Below are positions 11,101 through 24,445 of a stretch of 64,000 nt of DNA, one piece after another. A program made the translations under genes and the position numbers. The DNA lies in the NCBI RefSeq assembly GCF_051014685.1, contig NC_135060.1, positions 3,038,001 to 3,102,000 of the forward strand, written 5' to 3'. The notes beneath the pieces are model-generated. The model made no database searches, was not told where the DNA came from, and saw nothing but the letters and a program-made list of their open reading frames with translations. The stretch is from Ptiloglossa arizonensis (lineage: Eukaryota; Arthropoda; Insecta; Hymenoptera; Colletidae). Every line of letters begins with the position of its first letter. The stretch's first letter is position 1.

Positions 11101-13674
11101 GCGTTTGAAACGAATTTATCGAAGCGTTCGACGATCAAAGCGTACTAAATAGAAAATAAACGGTTATGTGTTTCTTCTGACAAGTATGTGGTTTACGTAC
11201 GAACAACTTGGTCGAAATCTTCGAGCTTCGTTCGATAAGATAAACCTTATCTGGCCCACAGGTTGTACGAGTCTGACCGCAAACGAGACGGTTTTCCTTG
11301 GCGTTTCCTGATCCGTAAGCGGCAGTGAGAAACGTTTCGCGATACTAGCCACGTTCCGATATTAAGTATGCCTGTACGAGAATCGATACTACTCTCATCA
11401 TTTATTTCACTGTGATTTGTACGTCGATGACCGGCAGTGGTATTTCACGAGCCAACAGTCACGAAATTAGAGCTACACAAACGACAGGAATTACCATCGC
11501 GAAATCGATACGAGCCGGCCTACAAGAGGTCGATGAAGAAAGTTTGCTGAAACATCGTTCGATCGATGTTCCTACCCCTTCGTTGAAGGGTATTGATCAA
11601 AATAATCCTGCAATGATTTGAATTATTAAACATAATCCTAGGCGTGACCCAAAATTTCATAAGTTAATATTTATTGGACAGGTAGTTTGATTAATGAGTG
11701 ATTTATTATATTGGTTAATTCGTTATTATATTTGTAAGATATTTTCATAAGATTTTAATACACATAAGGGTAAATTTTTTTTTGAAGAGATGTCAACGAA
11801 AATTAATAAAATAAAAAATATGTATGCAATTGATACGATTGTTAAGTTCGAATAAGGTTTAAAATCAATTTTAAATCTTCAATTTGTGGTGTAGCTCAAG
11901 ATATTAACTTGAACCAGGTTTTCTTGTTCCGTGTCTTTGAATTTTTAAGACATACTTTAGAAGAAAAAAAACTCTTAAAATTTATCCTCCATAAAACGTA
12001 ATCCGATACGACGTATTGAAGGGAATATTAAAATTGATCCCGCATCAAATGCAATCCAATATGACGTATCAATTGCTTGTTCTCGGTAATATCAAATATT
12101 AACGGTAACTTAGCCTTCGGTCCTTTCTATGGATTTTACGATGCTTTTATCGCGTAGCTTTTGATCCTTTCTATGGATTTTACGACGCTTTTAAAAATTC
12201 GGTACTCGATGCTTTCAATACGCACATATCTATGGATATATACGATTTGAAAAAAGACTTACAAGAAACACTGTCAAATTAACAACTTTCGATTCGGAAA
12301 AAACTTGGCACACGAATAGTCCATTGAAAAATATTGGACAAGTATATTTTCTAACAACTGATACATTTATGTTCGAAGGGTAGAAACTACCCTCAAAGTT
12401 GCGACCGAAGAAGTACAATACTTCGAGTTAAACGTTTAGTAAACTAATGGATATTGAATGAAATGTAAACTTTGAAAAATATTTGATTCTTCCTGAGCAA
12501 TAGCAAGGTCTGAATAATCTGAAGAATCTTCATGAATATTATCAATGAATTGGTAGTGCTCTCCCGACGCAAATTAGTCCAAACGCGACTCAATCGAGAC
12601 CATTTTAATTATATGTTATTCAAATTACTTTTAACAAATTTTCATCTGCGTGTAATTGGAAATAATTCGAACGAGATCGTGTTCGCGCTAATTTTCCTCG
12701 AGTAGATGCCACGAACTGTGTCACGCTCCCGTGAAAATATTATACAATAAAAATAACAAACGTTTCGATTGTCGTTAGCAGACGACATATTCTTTCTCGT
12801 TCGTTCTCTGTGCTCCCGAAATGGAAAAGATTAATTTCTCAAAAAGAATCGTTAATTTCTCTCCAGAACGCAATAGGAGCAGACCCTCGATCCACGATCA
12901 GTTAACGAGGGTAATGCTATAATTCTTGTTCATTCTGTATCGCGAAACTTTTGTTCGGGTAATCTCTCGTTGATTTCCGCAGTTTCGAAGATATTAAGGC
13001 AGTCGTTATCGAAGTATTCGGTAAATAGAGAAAAATAATTCTCGTTAGACCGCAGAAGATTTTCCTTGGGCAATTTTCTCTGTCTTTGGTTAGAGGTAAG
13101 TTCGAAACCGTTCCAGTTTCTGGGATCACCCCTTGTAATCACATTCGAGTTTCTAAAACACGCTTCTAAAACAGCACGCACGTTCCATCCACCGTAGATC
13201 TGTCGTTAACGAGACTTTATTCGGGTTCCCGTCCGCTTGAATATGCATCGAGTAAGCACGGATTGTGGAAAAGTGGATCACAAGGATCAGCGGGTAAATA
13301 GAACTAACTTTCGCAAGCTAGCCGTTATTCCGAATTGTTCCTATGAAGAAATTGGCGTTACCATCAACCGAAAGTTTACCCGCGGAATATGGGACTTGGA
13401 AATTAAGTTTATCCGCATTACTTATTCGCATACATTAAAGCGGAACGGTTTTTAAGTTTGTTGTTCCATCGACTCGTACAATTGCGTGTCCGGCTACACG
13501 GTAACCGTATTTTCATTTCTGACAATTGTTTCTTCGATTTCCGTTCGGTTTCAACAATTTTTATTTCGATCAATACCGCCTAAAGTTTTTCCAGTTGCCA
13601 GTTTCTCACGATTTTAATTATACATCGACGACAAATATTTCTCAAAGTTTTAAAACACGGAATGTAATATATTA
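8194..13674 (+). other. Intronic stretch with little recognisable content
   Basis: This region is AT-rich with short chance open frames only. The one structured item I see is a two-copy tandem duplication at 12121-12193. No RNA gene, exon or further mobile element was recognised. Confidence 0.5.
12121..12193. repeat. Two-copy tandem duplication, unit about 43 bp
   Basis: The word CCTTTCTATGGATTTTACGA starts at about 12123 and recurs at about 12166. Both copies continue as TGCTTTTA or CGCTTTTA, differing by one base. A further half unit (GATGCTTTCAATA) follows near 12208. Confidence 0.7.
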
Positions 13675-13812
13675 TATTCGGTTGTTCCTCGTGTCGTTTT
13701 GTTTTTTTTTTTTTTTTGGTGGAAATGAAACACGATTTTGTTTAGAGCGTATAAACATTTTATTAAATTATACATTCTCCATTTTGGAAAACGAAATGAA
13801 TTTATGAACTAG
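13675..13812 (+). mobile_element. Mariner-type MITE, copy 2
   Basis: The left end is a diverged TTCGGTTGTTC. A T-run of about 17-18 bases follows, then the family core GGAAATGAAACACGATTT, ATAAACATTTTATTAAATTA and CATTCTCCATTTTGGAAAAC. The right terminal repeat is heavily eroded (GAATTTATGAACTAGGG). It is non-coding; the open frame crossing it is not a gene. Confidence 0.7.
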
Positions 13813-16800
13813 GGTTGCAACTAGGATTGTAATAAATTAAATCTCGAACCTGTATCCTACATATATTTAAACAACGAAACGAAACTCACTGTTCGACAGA
13901 AGTTCCGAAATAATATTAACATTTCGAAGGAATATTTTAACTGGTTGTCGCGATATTTTTCGATTATTCGCGCGGTTGTTTTTCCATTCACGTGGAAACG
14001 AAAGTATTAATAATAAGGTAAACGACGAAAATTAAGAACAGAGAGGACATCGCATTTCACGTTTCGTCGTTTAAAAGCAAACATCTGTATGCGCATATCG
14101 AGCAAAACATCCGAAACTTGGTTGAATTCCCGTAATTGGGCCAAGTAATTAAAGTCACTGCTTGTATTGAACACCGCGGCCGGTTACATATCAACATTCG
14201 TGTCTCCGCATTTATTATTCGAACACGTTCCGCCGTTTGGTCCACGCGGAAAAATATTTTCCCCCTGCCATAGATGTCTCACGCGATTCGATACGACACC
14301 GTAACGATATTAAATTATCGGTTATAATTATTGCATTTGCATAAAACGCATTTAAATAGAGATTCCTGGTACGCAAATTGCCCTGGCAACTTCCCGATTA
14401 TCGTATCCCGTTCGTTTTTAACTGCAGTGACATTGTTGGCCAACCGGTAAAGAATAAAATGGCGACGACCGCGTTAAGGAAAACCACGTAACTCGAAACG
14501 TAACGTAAAAATAAAGCGAAACTGAACGTAATAGCCAAAGTAATAACCAGTGTAGTAAAATGCCTGGCGAACGCGTAATCTCGTAAAAGTCAATCGGTTA
14601 CACAAGTCTCGTTTTAACCTGTATCCTTTCTCATTGAGATACACTTATCTCTTGTACACTACCGTGACTCAAACTCTCGTTCCCGCGCACATTTCCCTGA
14701 GCACGTGTCACGATGCGTGTGAGACTTGTGCGCACTTCTTTTTCATAGCATCCGGTCAGCACCGTCTACCGAGCTCACCACTAACTTACACGACTAAGGT
14801 AGCAACACTGCGTTCGCAGCCTTTTGTTTCGATTGACGACACGAAAGTTTAAATTGAAACTAATTGGTGTAACTGCCGCACGATTTAAACATATAATGAA
14901 ATGTGCGAAGAAGCGAGTAAGAAAATATCGAAACGGTAATAGTAACGCTACAAATCGATGATAAATGTTCGAAACAATGTACACGATTCTCTCAACGTGA
15001 AAGTTCCAATTATCATGCCTTGATACTTTTATACGTAGAATTCCTAGAAGATTCGATTTATCCAATATATAATGCATTTAAAATGCATATTGCACCAGGA
15101 GTACGTCGTCTCGAAATAAAACGAAATTGTACCATTAGAAAATAGTCGCTCTGTGTACATTGTATAATAACGAATTTCGAATAATGAATTTTGATAAAAA
15201 TTCTATTACAAGCGATGAAAAAGAATTCTAAAGTCGTATAACGAGAATATTACACTCCTGGAGTAAGAAGCGAAATTTCCTGCACTAGAAATTCGAAATT
15301 CTTCGAAGAAAAATTTGAAACTCCCACAATAAGAATTCTTATCTTCCACGATAAGAACACATACCTCCTGGTAGAGTAATTCTAAATTCCTCGAACAAGA
15401 GCCCTAAATACCTGGAATATTCTAAGCGTTCGGGCACTTCGAACCGAAACAAGAAAGTACAATGCCGGAGTTCACTATTTCGGTCGGAGTGAATTTAATT
15501 TACCGATGCAATGTGAGTTAACAGGTGCTTACCGGTGCGCAACGGAAGTATGTAACACACGTTTCCGATTCGCATGACAACTATAGATAGCATTAACAGT
15601 AGTGCAGCCGCGCATTTCTACGATCTCTGGCGAACGTACGCGTGAACGAAGATACACGGCTTCGCGGATTTGATTCGAATGCGTTTGGCATTCGTTCCAG
15701 ACGGAATACCAAGAAATTGCGCAGATACTTCCATAGGATGGAATACGAGAGCTGGCTACCGATTGATCTCGACAAATGTCTGCACGACAACTTTGCATTA
15801 ACAATATCGTAAACATCCCCCCATCCGTGTTCATGGAAATTCGATGAGGATAATATTGTTATAGAAACACGATAAAATCGCGAGAATATTCATTTTCAAT
15901 AATTCCAATAATCTGTAATAATCGTTTCTGAAAGATTGTTTGAAATATTCAGTTTACAAAGGATAAAATTGCACTTCGATGCAACGAATATCATCTTATA
16001 TATATATACAAAAGTAACGTAGCGCATTTTTGTATAAATAAATTTTGAAAAGTTAAAATACAATCGATTCGATTTAAACGGTGAATAATTTACGTAAAAA
16101 ATTACAAATTTATATAAGTAATTACAATCGTTTCGTTGCGTCGATTCTTCTTGCGTAAATGTACACTATCTTCCCTGTTTGTTCGCTTATGTAAATCAAT
16201 GGAATCCCTTGTACACGGAAGAGGATCGAAAAGAAACGATTGAAAACTTCCTCGTATTAAATTAATCGAGAGAAATGGCGGCGGGCGTATTCCCACTGGT
16301 GTCTAAGGTTCTTCTTTGGCTATTACGGTTTACTTGGACATTTTGGTCCAGTATCGCGGAGGTGGTAGCGTTGCATTCAGAAACGAGACGCGTCATCGCG
16401 GTCTTTACAAGTGGCTTTGGCGTTGGGAAAGCAGATGTATGTACGAACACGAGCCCTGCAACTAAGGCAGATTGGAACGACGCCAAATATTTATACACAT
16501 CGCGGCCGACAGCACGTACACTGTTGCTCCACCACACACCCGCATTATATTATAGTCGGTATTTAACGCCACCCGGATAATAAAATCACCGCTCGCCGAA
16601 CCACTAAATATCTCCAACCACCGTCCGTTGTCGACTTGTCGGCGAAAAACGTTCCGCGCTCTTCGTAAACGGTACCGTAACGGAAGCTACGCGTTGCCAA
16701 ATTCTGTTACGTCGATGTGAAACGGGGATAGACAGATTTGTGTATCCCGAGTTCTCGATTGCCTCGCCATTCATCGATTTTATACCACGTCCGACGGAAA

Positions 16801-19800
16801 CTGAATCGTTTTTAGATCTAGACTTGATTCTCGTCGTCGTGATAATCGAAACGCTACTCAAGTTACTTCTGGTGATCCTCGCTTCCGAGCGACAAAATCG
16901 GGACCGTCGATTAACTCGAAACCGGGGTAAATAGCGATTTTTATCTCGAGTCGCGATCGAGTCTCGTGTGTACAACGAGAAAAGTATGGTGGCCGCTAAT
17001 TCGGAATAAAGTTTGGGTATTTTTAATTAGATTTGTGCGAGAGTACCATCCAGGAATTGGGGAAGTTTTAAAGGTACGTGTAAAAAATGTACCGTATGGC
17101 TGTTCGCATAAAGTGAATCTAAAGAAAAAATCTACTCGTATATTTGTAGATGTAAAATAAACTTTTACTTCTTTGGACTATATTTATTATAATATTTCGG
17201 TACAGAGCAAATGACTCTTTACATTTCTACAATTTAATTTTAGTTCACGGAAAAATATCGATACTCTTAATATTTGAATATGCACGAACGAAGGAGGTTT
17301 GTTCATAGTAATTCGTTTCAATTTTATTCGGCGCAAAATGCCAATGATTCGAATTGTGTTTGTTTGTTTCAAACGAATCCGATAATTTGGAAGCGTCATG
17401 TATCAACATACGCGTTGAAATGGATTATGCTTAACACGGTATTGAAACAAATTATATCGTTATACGGTAAATTGATATCTTGATGAAGAGTTATATCTCA
17501 TTAGTTTTCACAATATTGTATTTCATTGTGGAAACGTTGCAATATTCGCGTTCAAATTCGGTTTTCTGACCGAAAAGGTTCTCTTGTTGCGAATTTAATA
17601 TTTTTAAGAGCGTGTTTCGATGTTACTCCTTCTATTTGCTGAAATAAAAAAATTTACTCTGCGCGTAGAATGATCGAATTGACGAAATCTATGACTTATA
17701 CACGGTATCGATGGCTCTGGTTCTACCTCGAATTATTTAACGATGTTGATTCGTGAAATATTTCGACAAATTACCCTTTGTAACGACAGGGTCGGTCCAA
17801 GAATATCAAACAGTCCTGTTATACGGTGAACGTGCTTGACCCAGACATATATTTATAAGATACCTTGCCCGAAAGAAGCTTACGTCCGTGGTGATCTGGT
17901 TCTCTGCTCTTAGTCGTGTTTCCTCCTTCGTCGCTGTAACAAGAATAGTCCTCCAAGTGCGACGAAGTTCTCTATCTACCCTCTCCAACTATAAATACGG
18001 ATTCTCCGAGTGCTATATAATTATAGCTACCGAAGAACATTTAACGATAACGAAACAAACTTATTGAAACTCCACGTACGAAAGTATATACCAACGATTC
18101 TTTGTTCGAGATGAAACTTTTGCCACGTGTAAGCCAAAGACTTGATCTTGGACTTAATCTAGAACAGTCTTCTTCGGACCAGTGCTACTTACGATGTACA
18201 CTTGTTCCAACGTTCCTACCACTTCTGAAAACATGGCTGGAAATCCTCTAGCGAGAACTTGTCGAGTTAATCTGTCACGTTCGTTTTAAACGCGTCAATG
18301 TAGTTGAATCTTGTCTGTTTTAACTCCATTATGATTCTGGACAGTATAAAGAAGTCTCAGGAGCAAAATTTAGAGAACGATTTACCGTAGAAATTTGTTT
18401 TCCAGGAAGAAATTCCTGAATTGGAAGGGCTCCGTGCCAAGATTCTCAGTTAGTATCGCTTAGCAAGAATTAAAGGAGATGTTTAGCCGTACAATCCTTT
18501 CTATTAAGGATTTTTTCACGACCACGAACAATTGCTTCTTCGTTACTTATCGGAGGGTAACCTGAACCATCTTTGAAAGATATTCGGCCATCTTTGATTC
18601 CTTTGTCAATAGTCTCTTCCACATTTCGTCCAAGTGTTCCATGTTCTTCTTCAAATGTTACAAAACCATTCTAAACCACCATTCTTTGAATAATTCTACA
18701 TTGATTTACGGCTTGAAAGTAAGAATTTATACAGAGACTTTTAAGTAGAAAACATAGAAACATTTTACAGATAAATTGTAGAGAATATCGGTTGCTCGGT
18801 TTCTTCTTTGATATATTATTACTGATATGTGTGCGGCTGTCTAGATAGTGTAACAAATTAGGTTGGTAATAATTAATGCAATCGTTTGAACACCTGCCAT
18901 CAATTATGGTCTGTCAGTATCTAAATACACATATTACGTATATGTAAATTAGTGTACTTTGAACGAGTAAAAAATTACATAAAGCACTACTAATTGCGAT
19001 GCACACGATTGAATTTCCCTTGTTAATTCTCAACTTCTCACAAAGAAAAAAAAATAAAGATAAAACTTCTTTCGATCGACCATGAATTAAATTCTACATT
19101 TCGATGTAAATGTCCTTTAGTAAGGTGAATCTTGCATCTGTATATTTTGTACCAGAAATTTATGAATATACTATATATACTGTTTTTTAAAAACTAAGAC
19201 TTTAAACGCTTTAGAGCAATATTTTCCAAAGTCGAATCTTATAATGCGGCGTTACAGTCCAGTAAGAAGCGTGAAAAAAAAACTGTTCAATCTAAACATA
19301 TGTAAATTATTGAAATTAGTCTCCCTCTATGAATACAGTTTCTGTTTTTCCTTTCTTTTCTTTTTTTTTTAAGAGATGCCCTTCGAAAAAAAATGTGTAA
19401 ACCACAGTTTTAGAGTAAAGCGCAAGACAGTTGCAATTGGTTTCTTAAACCGAGTGCCTTGGATCACTATTTCACAAACTTTGAAATAGTGGTCTGGCGA
19501 GTTTACGTTTCACAATATCGCAATATTACGTACCCATTAACCTGAAACTGAGTTTGTTCCAAGTTACTCGTACCGCAACGATACCCGAACGCACTATAAA
19601 ACAGAAAATATTGTTAACGCATGAATCAAGACGCGACGAATATTATTACACGTTTAGACAAAATGTAACCTTGTTCTACGGTAATGAGACTCTTCTCTCG
19701 TTTGATCGACGATACGATACTGCTTCGATAGAGTTAACGAGGGGTGACTTCAGTTTCTAAATAACATTCAAAGGTGGACCGGGTGAAAATTACTGTAACA

Positions 19801-21254
19801 GTTGGCACGAGATCCGCGAGTTTCGTCCAGGAATTCTGTCGTGCAACAATATAAGCAAGATTTAATAAGAGAAAACTCGGTCAAAGGGAGGAGATAACGT
19901 ACGAAATTGAGGTGACATAGCACCCGCGGACAGATCAGTTTACTATAGTGCAAACACGAGTTGGAATTCCCGACGAATACACAATGGCCAGACGAGAAGA
20001 CCGAGCGCATTAAGCGATCGAATCGAATCACTCGACCGTGCCCCGTTAATTACGGCAATTAGTCGAAAGACGCGACGAAGACACGAAACAAATTCATCGA
20101 GTCGAAGACTGCACCAAGGTTACAAATCTTTCGTCGACCATGTTTTTCTACGTGATACACGGTGCCTAACAGCGTCTTGTATATCTCCTTTGCAAATCAT
20201 CCGAGCTGAATTTCGTTCATCGAAGTTGAAATCCTTTTAAACGGCTCACGAAACGGAAGATGCTTTTATCATTATATTTCTTTTTCCACAAACTTGGCAA
20301 TCTAGTTTTTCAGAATAGTAAAGCAGTCGTAACTCGATACATTCGTAACATTGTTGCAAACTTTTGTACGTTATTCTTTTTGAAGTGACTCTTTTTCTAG
20401 TTGCACGCTTTGTAATCGTCCGCTCGTAAGTAATCAGATCTGTACTCTGCGAGAGCGTGACCAACGTAGTATATAAAATCTTACAGTGCACGAGTTGCAC
20501 TAGGCACCAGGTTTTTGCTTGAAAACTTTGAGCGATTCGTTCGATTCAAAACGCAATCTATAAATACCAATTCGTATAAATAACAATTATCGTAATATGT
20601 TTATTCTGTTTGCCTTTCTGTCTTTGGAGAACCTTTGTATTCTATTACGTATCCTGTTAAAATTTTTCTTTCCATCTAAATTACGTAAACTGTTTAACAT
20701 TCCTTTTGTTTCCGGTTGTTAATTACTTCATCCGTTTCTTCGCGTATTCCTTTCGCTGAACGGAACACAAACGACCTCTGCTTTTTTTTTTTTATCTCTC
20801 TTGTCTCTCTACACTCTTTTAATAAGTGTTCCAGGTCTCTGTCTTTCTTTCGCAGATTCTGCATCGGTTCTCTCCTTCTTACCCCCGGTAGATACCTGTT
20901 GCGTTACTTATCGAACTATTTAAAACGCAAGTTCCCGTACAGTTTTAAACCGCTAACAAATGAATCTTTTTGTGTCACTTTGTACGTCCTTTGCTTCGCG
21001 GGCAGCGAGTAATTTCGGTCCACGCTTCCGTATTCCGCGCATAAGGCAAATAAAGACGACCGTGGAACTTTCACCAAAGAGACGAGACGCGTTAAGAAGT
21101 CGCGCGAGCTGTTCAGAACGATGCAACATCCGATTCGAAACGATTCTTCTCGATGATGCGTGAAGAAGTTAACGACCATTGGCGGAATAACGAAGGGGCA
21201 TGAAAAATCTACTATTGAATAAAACGAACAACATATACTTTGTATATACATACT
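13813..21254 (+). other. Intronic stretch, no recognised exons
   Basis: A degenerate run of CCTNNA-plus-GAATTCTAAA-like words occupies about 15210-15430. A 101-codon open frame with a good start context lies at 16275-16580 and is not recognisable. A weak mariner-like terminus word (TTAGGTTGGTAATAA) occurs at about 18859. Otherwise nothing in this AT-rich region can be named. Confidence 0.45.
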
Positions 21255-21413
21255 ACGAAAATTTGAAGCATCGCATTTAGTTTTACGCGCGGTATAAATA
21301 CTTAAAAAAAGTAATAATGTAGTTTTTTTTTACGCGTCTACGTTACCTTAAAAGTAGATTCGTTTCAAAATATTTCACGTTCGTTTCATTTTCAGTTTCT
21401 CTGTCTCGTTTCG
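21255..21413 (+). repeat. Dispersed duplication, copy A
   Basis: The segment opens with ACGAAAATTTGAAGCATCGC and contains AAAAAAAGTAATAATG and AAAAGTAGATTCGTTTCAAA. It finishes with a CAGTTTCTCTGTCTCGTTT-like run. The same words in the same order recur at 22101-22337. Confidence 0.75.
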
Positions 21414-21820
21414 TATATATACTTTGTGTGTATACACTTTGAAATGAATTTATTCCCAGGAATGGTCCGCGTCAAAAATTTCTAAGCGTCGGGCGCAACG
21501 CTTGATAATATCTACCTAAAAGGTTATTACCGTTTCTACTCAAGAAATACCGTGTTATTTCAATGGTAAGAAGTAGCCTGAAAAGATCCTCCTTAGAAAG
21601 CAAAATGCGTCATGAATAATGTAACGCTCCTATACTCGTTGTCTCTCTTCTACGTGCACCTATGCTTGAGTCATTGCTTATCGGTGGTCCACGTCTGAAC
21701 GTCGATAATCAGTGCTGGAATACATGCATTTCGTATGCGCTGCCCGCGCGACTGCCAATTGCAACCACCACTCTGTGTGTACACAGTGCCTATTGTTATT
21801 CATAAATTCTAATGTCCAAG

Positions 21821-21894
21821 TAGAATATTTCTACAATAGCTGGTAGAATATTTCTACGATAACTGGTGGAATATTTCTACAATAACTGGTAGAA
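21821..21894 (+). repeat. 23-bp minisatellite, about 3.3 units
   Basis: Units at 21821, 21844 and 21867 read TAGAATATTTCTACAATAGC with TGG added, with one to three changes between units. A partial fourth unit (TAGAACG) follows. Confidence 0.85.
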
Positions 21895-22100
21895 CGCTTT
21901 ATCTATATTGTTACTCCTTTCGACGTAAAGAACGACGACATACGGTACCGTCTCTCAGGTTGTCACAGAGTTATCCCCACTACTGCTAAGTGCATCTCGC
22001 GAAACATCTCGATGAAATATCAACGAAGAATTCGTACCAAATCGTACCTCTTCGATGTCTTTGTTATTACTAAGTAACTTTTACTTAATAAAACGTGTAG

Positions 22101-22337
22101 ACGAAAATTTGAAGCATCACATTTAGTTATAAACACTTGACAAAGTCGGGCATTGTTGATACAATTGTTCTCCGTGTTTATGTAACACGTAAAAAAAGTA
22201 ATAATGCAGTTTTTTGTACGCGTCTACTTTTCCTTAAAAGTAGATTCGTTTCAAAGTATTTTACGTTCACTTTGCACACACGTTGCAAAGTATCGATGTC
22301 CCTCGTTAATTTTCAGTTCCTCCGACTCGTTTTCGTA
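22101..22337 (+). repeat. Dispersed duplication, copy B
   Basis: This is the partner of copy A, in the same orientation about 850-890 bp downstream. It opens with ACGAAAATTTGAAGCATCAC, and AAAAAAAGTAATAATG and AAAAGTAGATTCGTTTCAAA are both kept. Insertions of about 40 bp before and about 35 bp after the shared core distinguish it from copy A. Confidence 0.75.
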
Positions 22338-23050
22338 TTCATCTCGCTCTCAACTTCGCCGATGCAGAAGCGAATTGGAAACGTTTTCGGTGAGAGACAC
22401 GAGCTCTCAGCGTGTAGATGAAAAACTCTCAACGAACGAACACTGCAGTTGCTTCGACTTGAGCGTTTTACGCCCGATTCGGGGAGCGACCGATGGTTTT
22501 ATTTTTAATTAAAAAATACTTTGCCAATATCGTCGAAAAATGCAATTGATATCGAGCGCGAGCCAGTGTACACACGAAGGCGAAAGGATCATGCGAAACG
22601 CGCTCTGTGTTCGATAAATCCGGTCGCGAGCCGCGAAGCGATCGAATTTATTCAATCTACGTGACACGCGATTCGTAAATACAGGGAAGGAAGGTAGGGA
22701 GGGGTGTAGGGGGGAGTCGTCGTCGGAAATTCAGATAAAAATTTATATATCGACGTTATCCGGTGGCTGAGACATTGCGGGCAACTCGCAAAGGCGCGTC
22801 GATGCGTGGAGCCTCATCGATAATGCGTCGCTCCGATGATGACGATGTATGCGATACGTGTGCTCGTGTATAAATAATGCATCGTCGGCGTCGTTCGAGA
22901 GAGACAGGCCACAAATATCCATGAAACTTCGATGGTAACGATGACCTCCGTGCCCTCCATGAATCGACCATAGTCGTCAACATCGCGTATACCCGATTCC
23001 GACTCCTTTAACCTCGTTGCACGTTGTTAAAATGTAGAACAGATGGCTCT

Positions 23051-23715
23051 GTAAACACACGATACCGACAATAAGCTCGGTTAACGGAACGCTCGTTCTA
23101 TGGACATTTGAATTGGGTATCTAGAGACAGAGCCAAACGTCCATCGGTGACGTCTCGAGGTAATTTCTGGTGAATCGTGTGGAAAGTAGTTTTATTTATC
23201 GGTCGTTTCGTACTTGCGTTACGTACTTGACCTAGCGTTTATAACCTAGATTATCGACAAATTGTTGTCGACGTTCTCGTAAACACACGGTACTAACGTA
23301 AGCTCGGTTAGTGGAACGCTCGTTGTGTGGACATTTGAATTGGGTACGTAGGGACAGAGCCAAACGCCCGTTGGTGATATCTCCGAGGTAATTTCTGGTA
23401 AATCGTTGTCGAAAGTAGTTTTATTTATCGATCGTTTTATACCGACATTATATACTTCGCTCAGCGTTTATAACCTAGATTATGAATCAATTGTTGTCGA
23501 CATCCTCGTAAACACACGGTACCAGCAATAAGCACGCCTATTGGAACGTTGCGTGGACGTTTGAATTGGGTACGCAGAGACAGAGCCAGACGTGCATCGG
23601 TGATGCATCGAGTCATTTCTGATCAATTGGGCTGAAAGGAGTTTTATTTAACGAACGTTACGTACTTTCTCCAGCGTTTACAACCGACGAATTGTTGTCA
23701 ACGTCCTTTCCGTTA
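23051..23715 (+). repeat. Three tandem units of about 228 bp
   Basis: GTAAACACAC starts units at about 23051, 23279 and 23508. Each unit carries, in order, TTTGAATTGGGTA, GACAGAGCCA, a variant of GGTAATTTCTGGT, GTTTTATTTA, a variant of AGCGTTTATAACC, and TTGTTGTCGAC or its variant. The first two units are closest to each other; the third is more diverged and slightly shorter. None of the units is open in any frame for its whole length, so this is not a coding duplication. Confidence 0.9.
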
Positions 23716-23789
23716 AAAGCACGCACAGAAGAAGACGCACACTACCTGTGAAACGTATAGAACCACTTAGTTTATTGCTGGTTCGTACG

Positions 23790-23835
23790 ACACAGACAGA
23801 CATTAATTCTGTAACAATTAAGGTCCGTCTGTGTT
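23790..23835. repeat. Short hairpin
   Basis: ACACAGACAGACATTAATT (from 23790) faces AATTAAGGTCCGTCTGTGT (to about 23834). There are about two mismatches and a loop of roughly 7 nt. Confidence 0.5.
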
Positions 23836-24419
23836 GAATGCAATTATTTAGTAATTGTTTTGTGATGAATACTCACTGCCGTATTATTAGATGCTTCATT
23901 CGTGTACAGTAACGTAATCTTCTCCTTAATTGCCTAACCGTTAACCTAGTGGTTAGTCTAATGCTAGGAAAATAATTTCTGAGATACACGAATATCTTTT
24001 ATTTCTCACGGTGTCCTTTAAGAAATGGTAAAAATAATCAACCGTTGCTTGTACGTATCATTTTCCGTACAAATGTCTCAAGGTGTCAAACTTCAACACC
24101 AAATTGACAAGTGTTGCACCGCGTACAGTGAAGTACAAAGACTAACGTTACCTGCTCGTTAGTTCCGTTAATTATTCATAAATCGATCTTCCATTTTCCC
24201 AATCTTACCAAACTTACTCGAAGTGAATCTCCAAGTTGCCAACGAAGTAAACGTATCCATGCTAAATTCGTGGATATATCAGTCATTCGGTATTGTGTAT
24301 CCGTACATACAAAGAGCTTTGACTTGCAAGTTAGAAAGCTGAATATCTGAAAACCGATCAGCTCGCGAAGCCGTGTTTACCGAAACTTCTCTGTTTCTTT
24401 TTAGGAATCGTACCAACCA

Positions 24420-24445
24420 TTAGGTTGGTGCACACAGTTCCGTAG
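24420..24445 (+). mobile_element. Possible solitary mariner terminus
   Basis: TTAGGTTGGTGCACACAGTT matches the start typical of mariner inverted terminal repeats (TTAGGTTGGTGCA...), preceded by CA rather than TA. The next 130 bp could be an untranslated mariner leader. I see no transposase frame and no matching right terminus, so this would be an eroded fragment. Confidence 0.35.

Noticed and set aside
18858..18885. TTAGGTTGGTAATAA resembling a mariner terminus
   Set aside because: The match is confined to about 9 bases and no partner end or transposase was seen.
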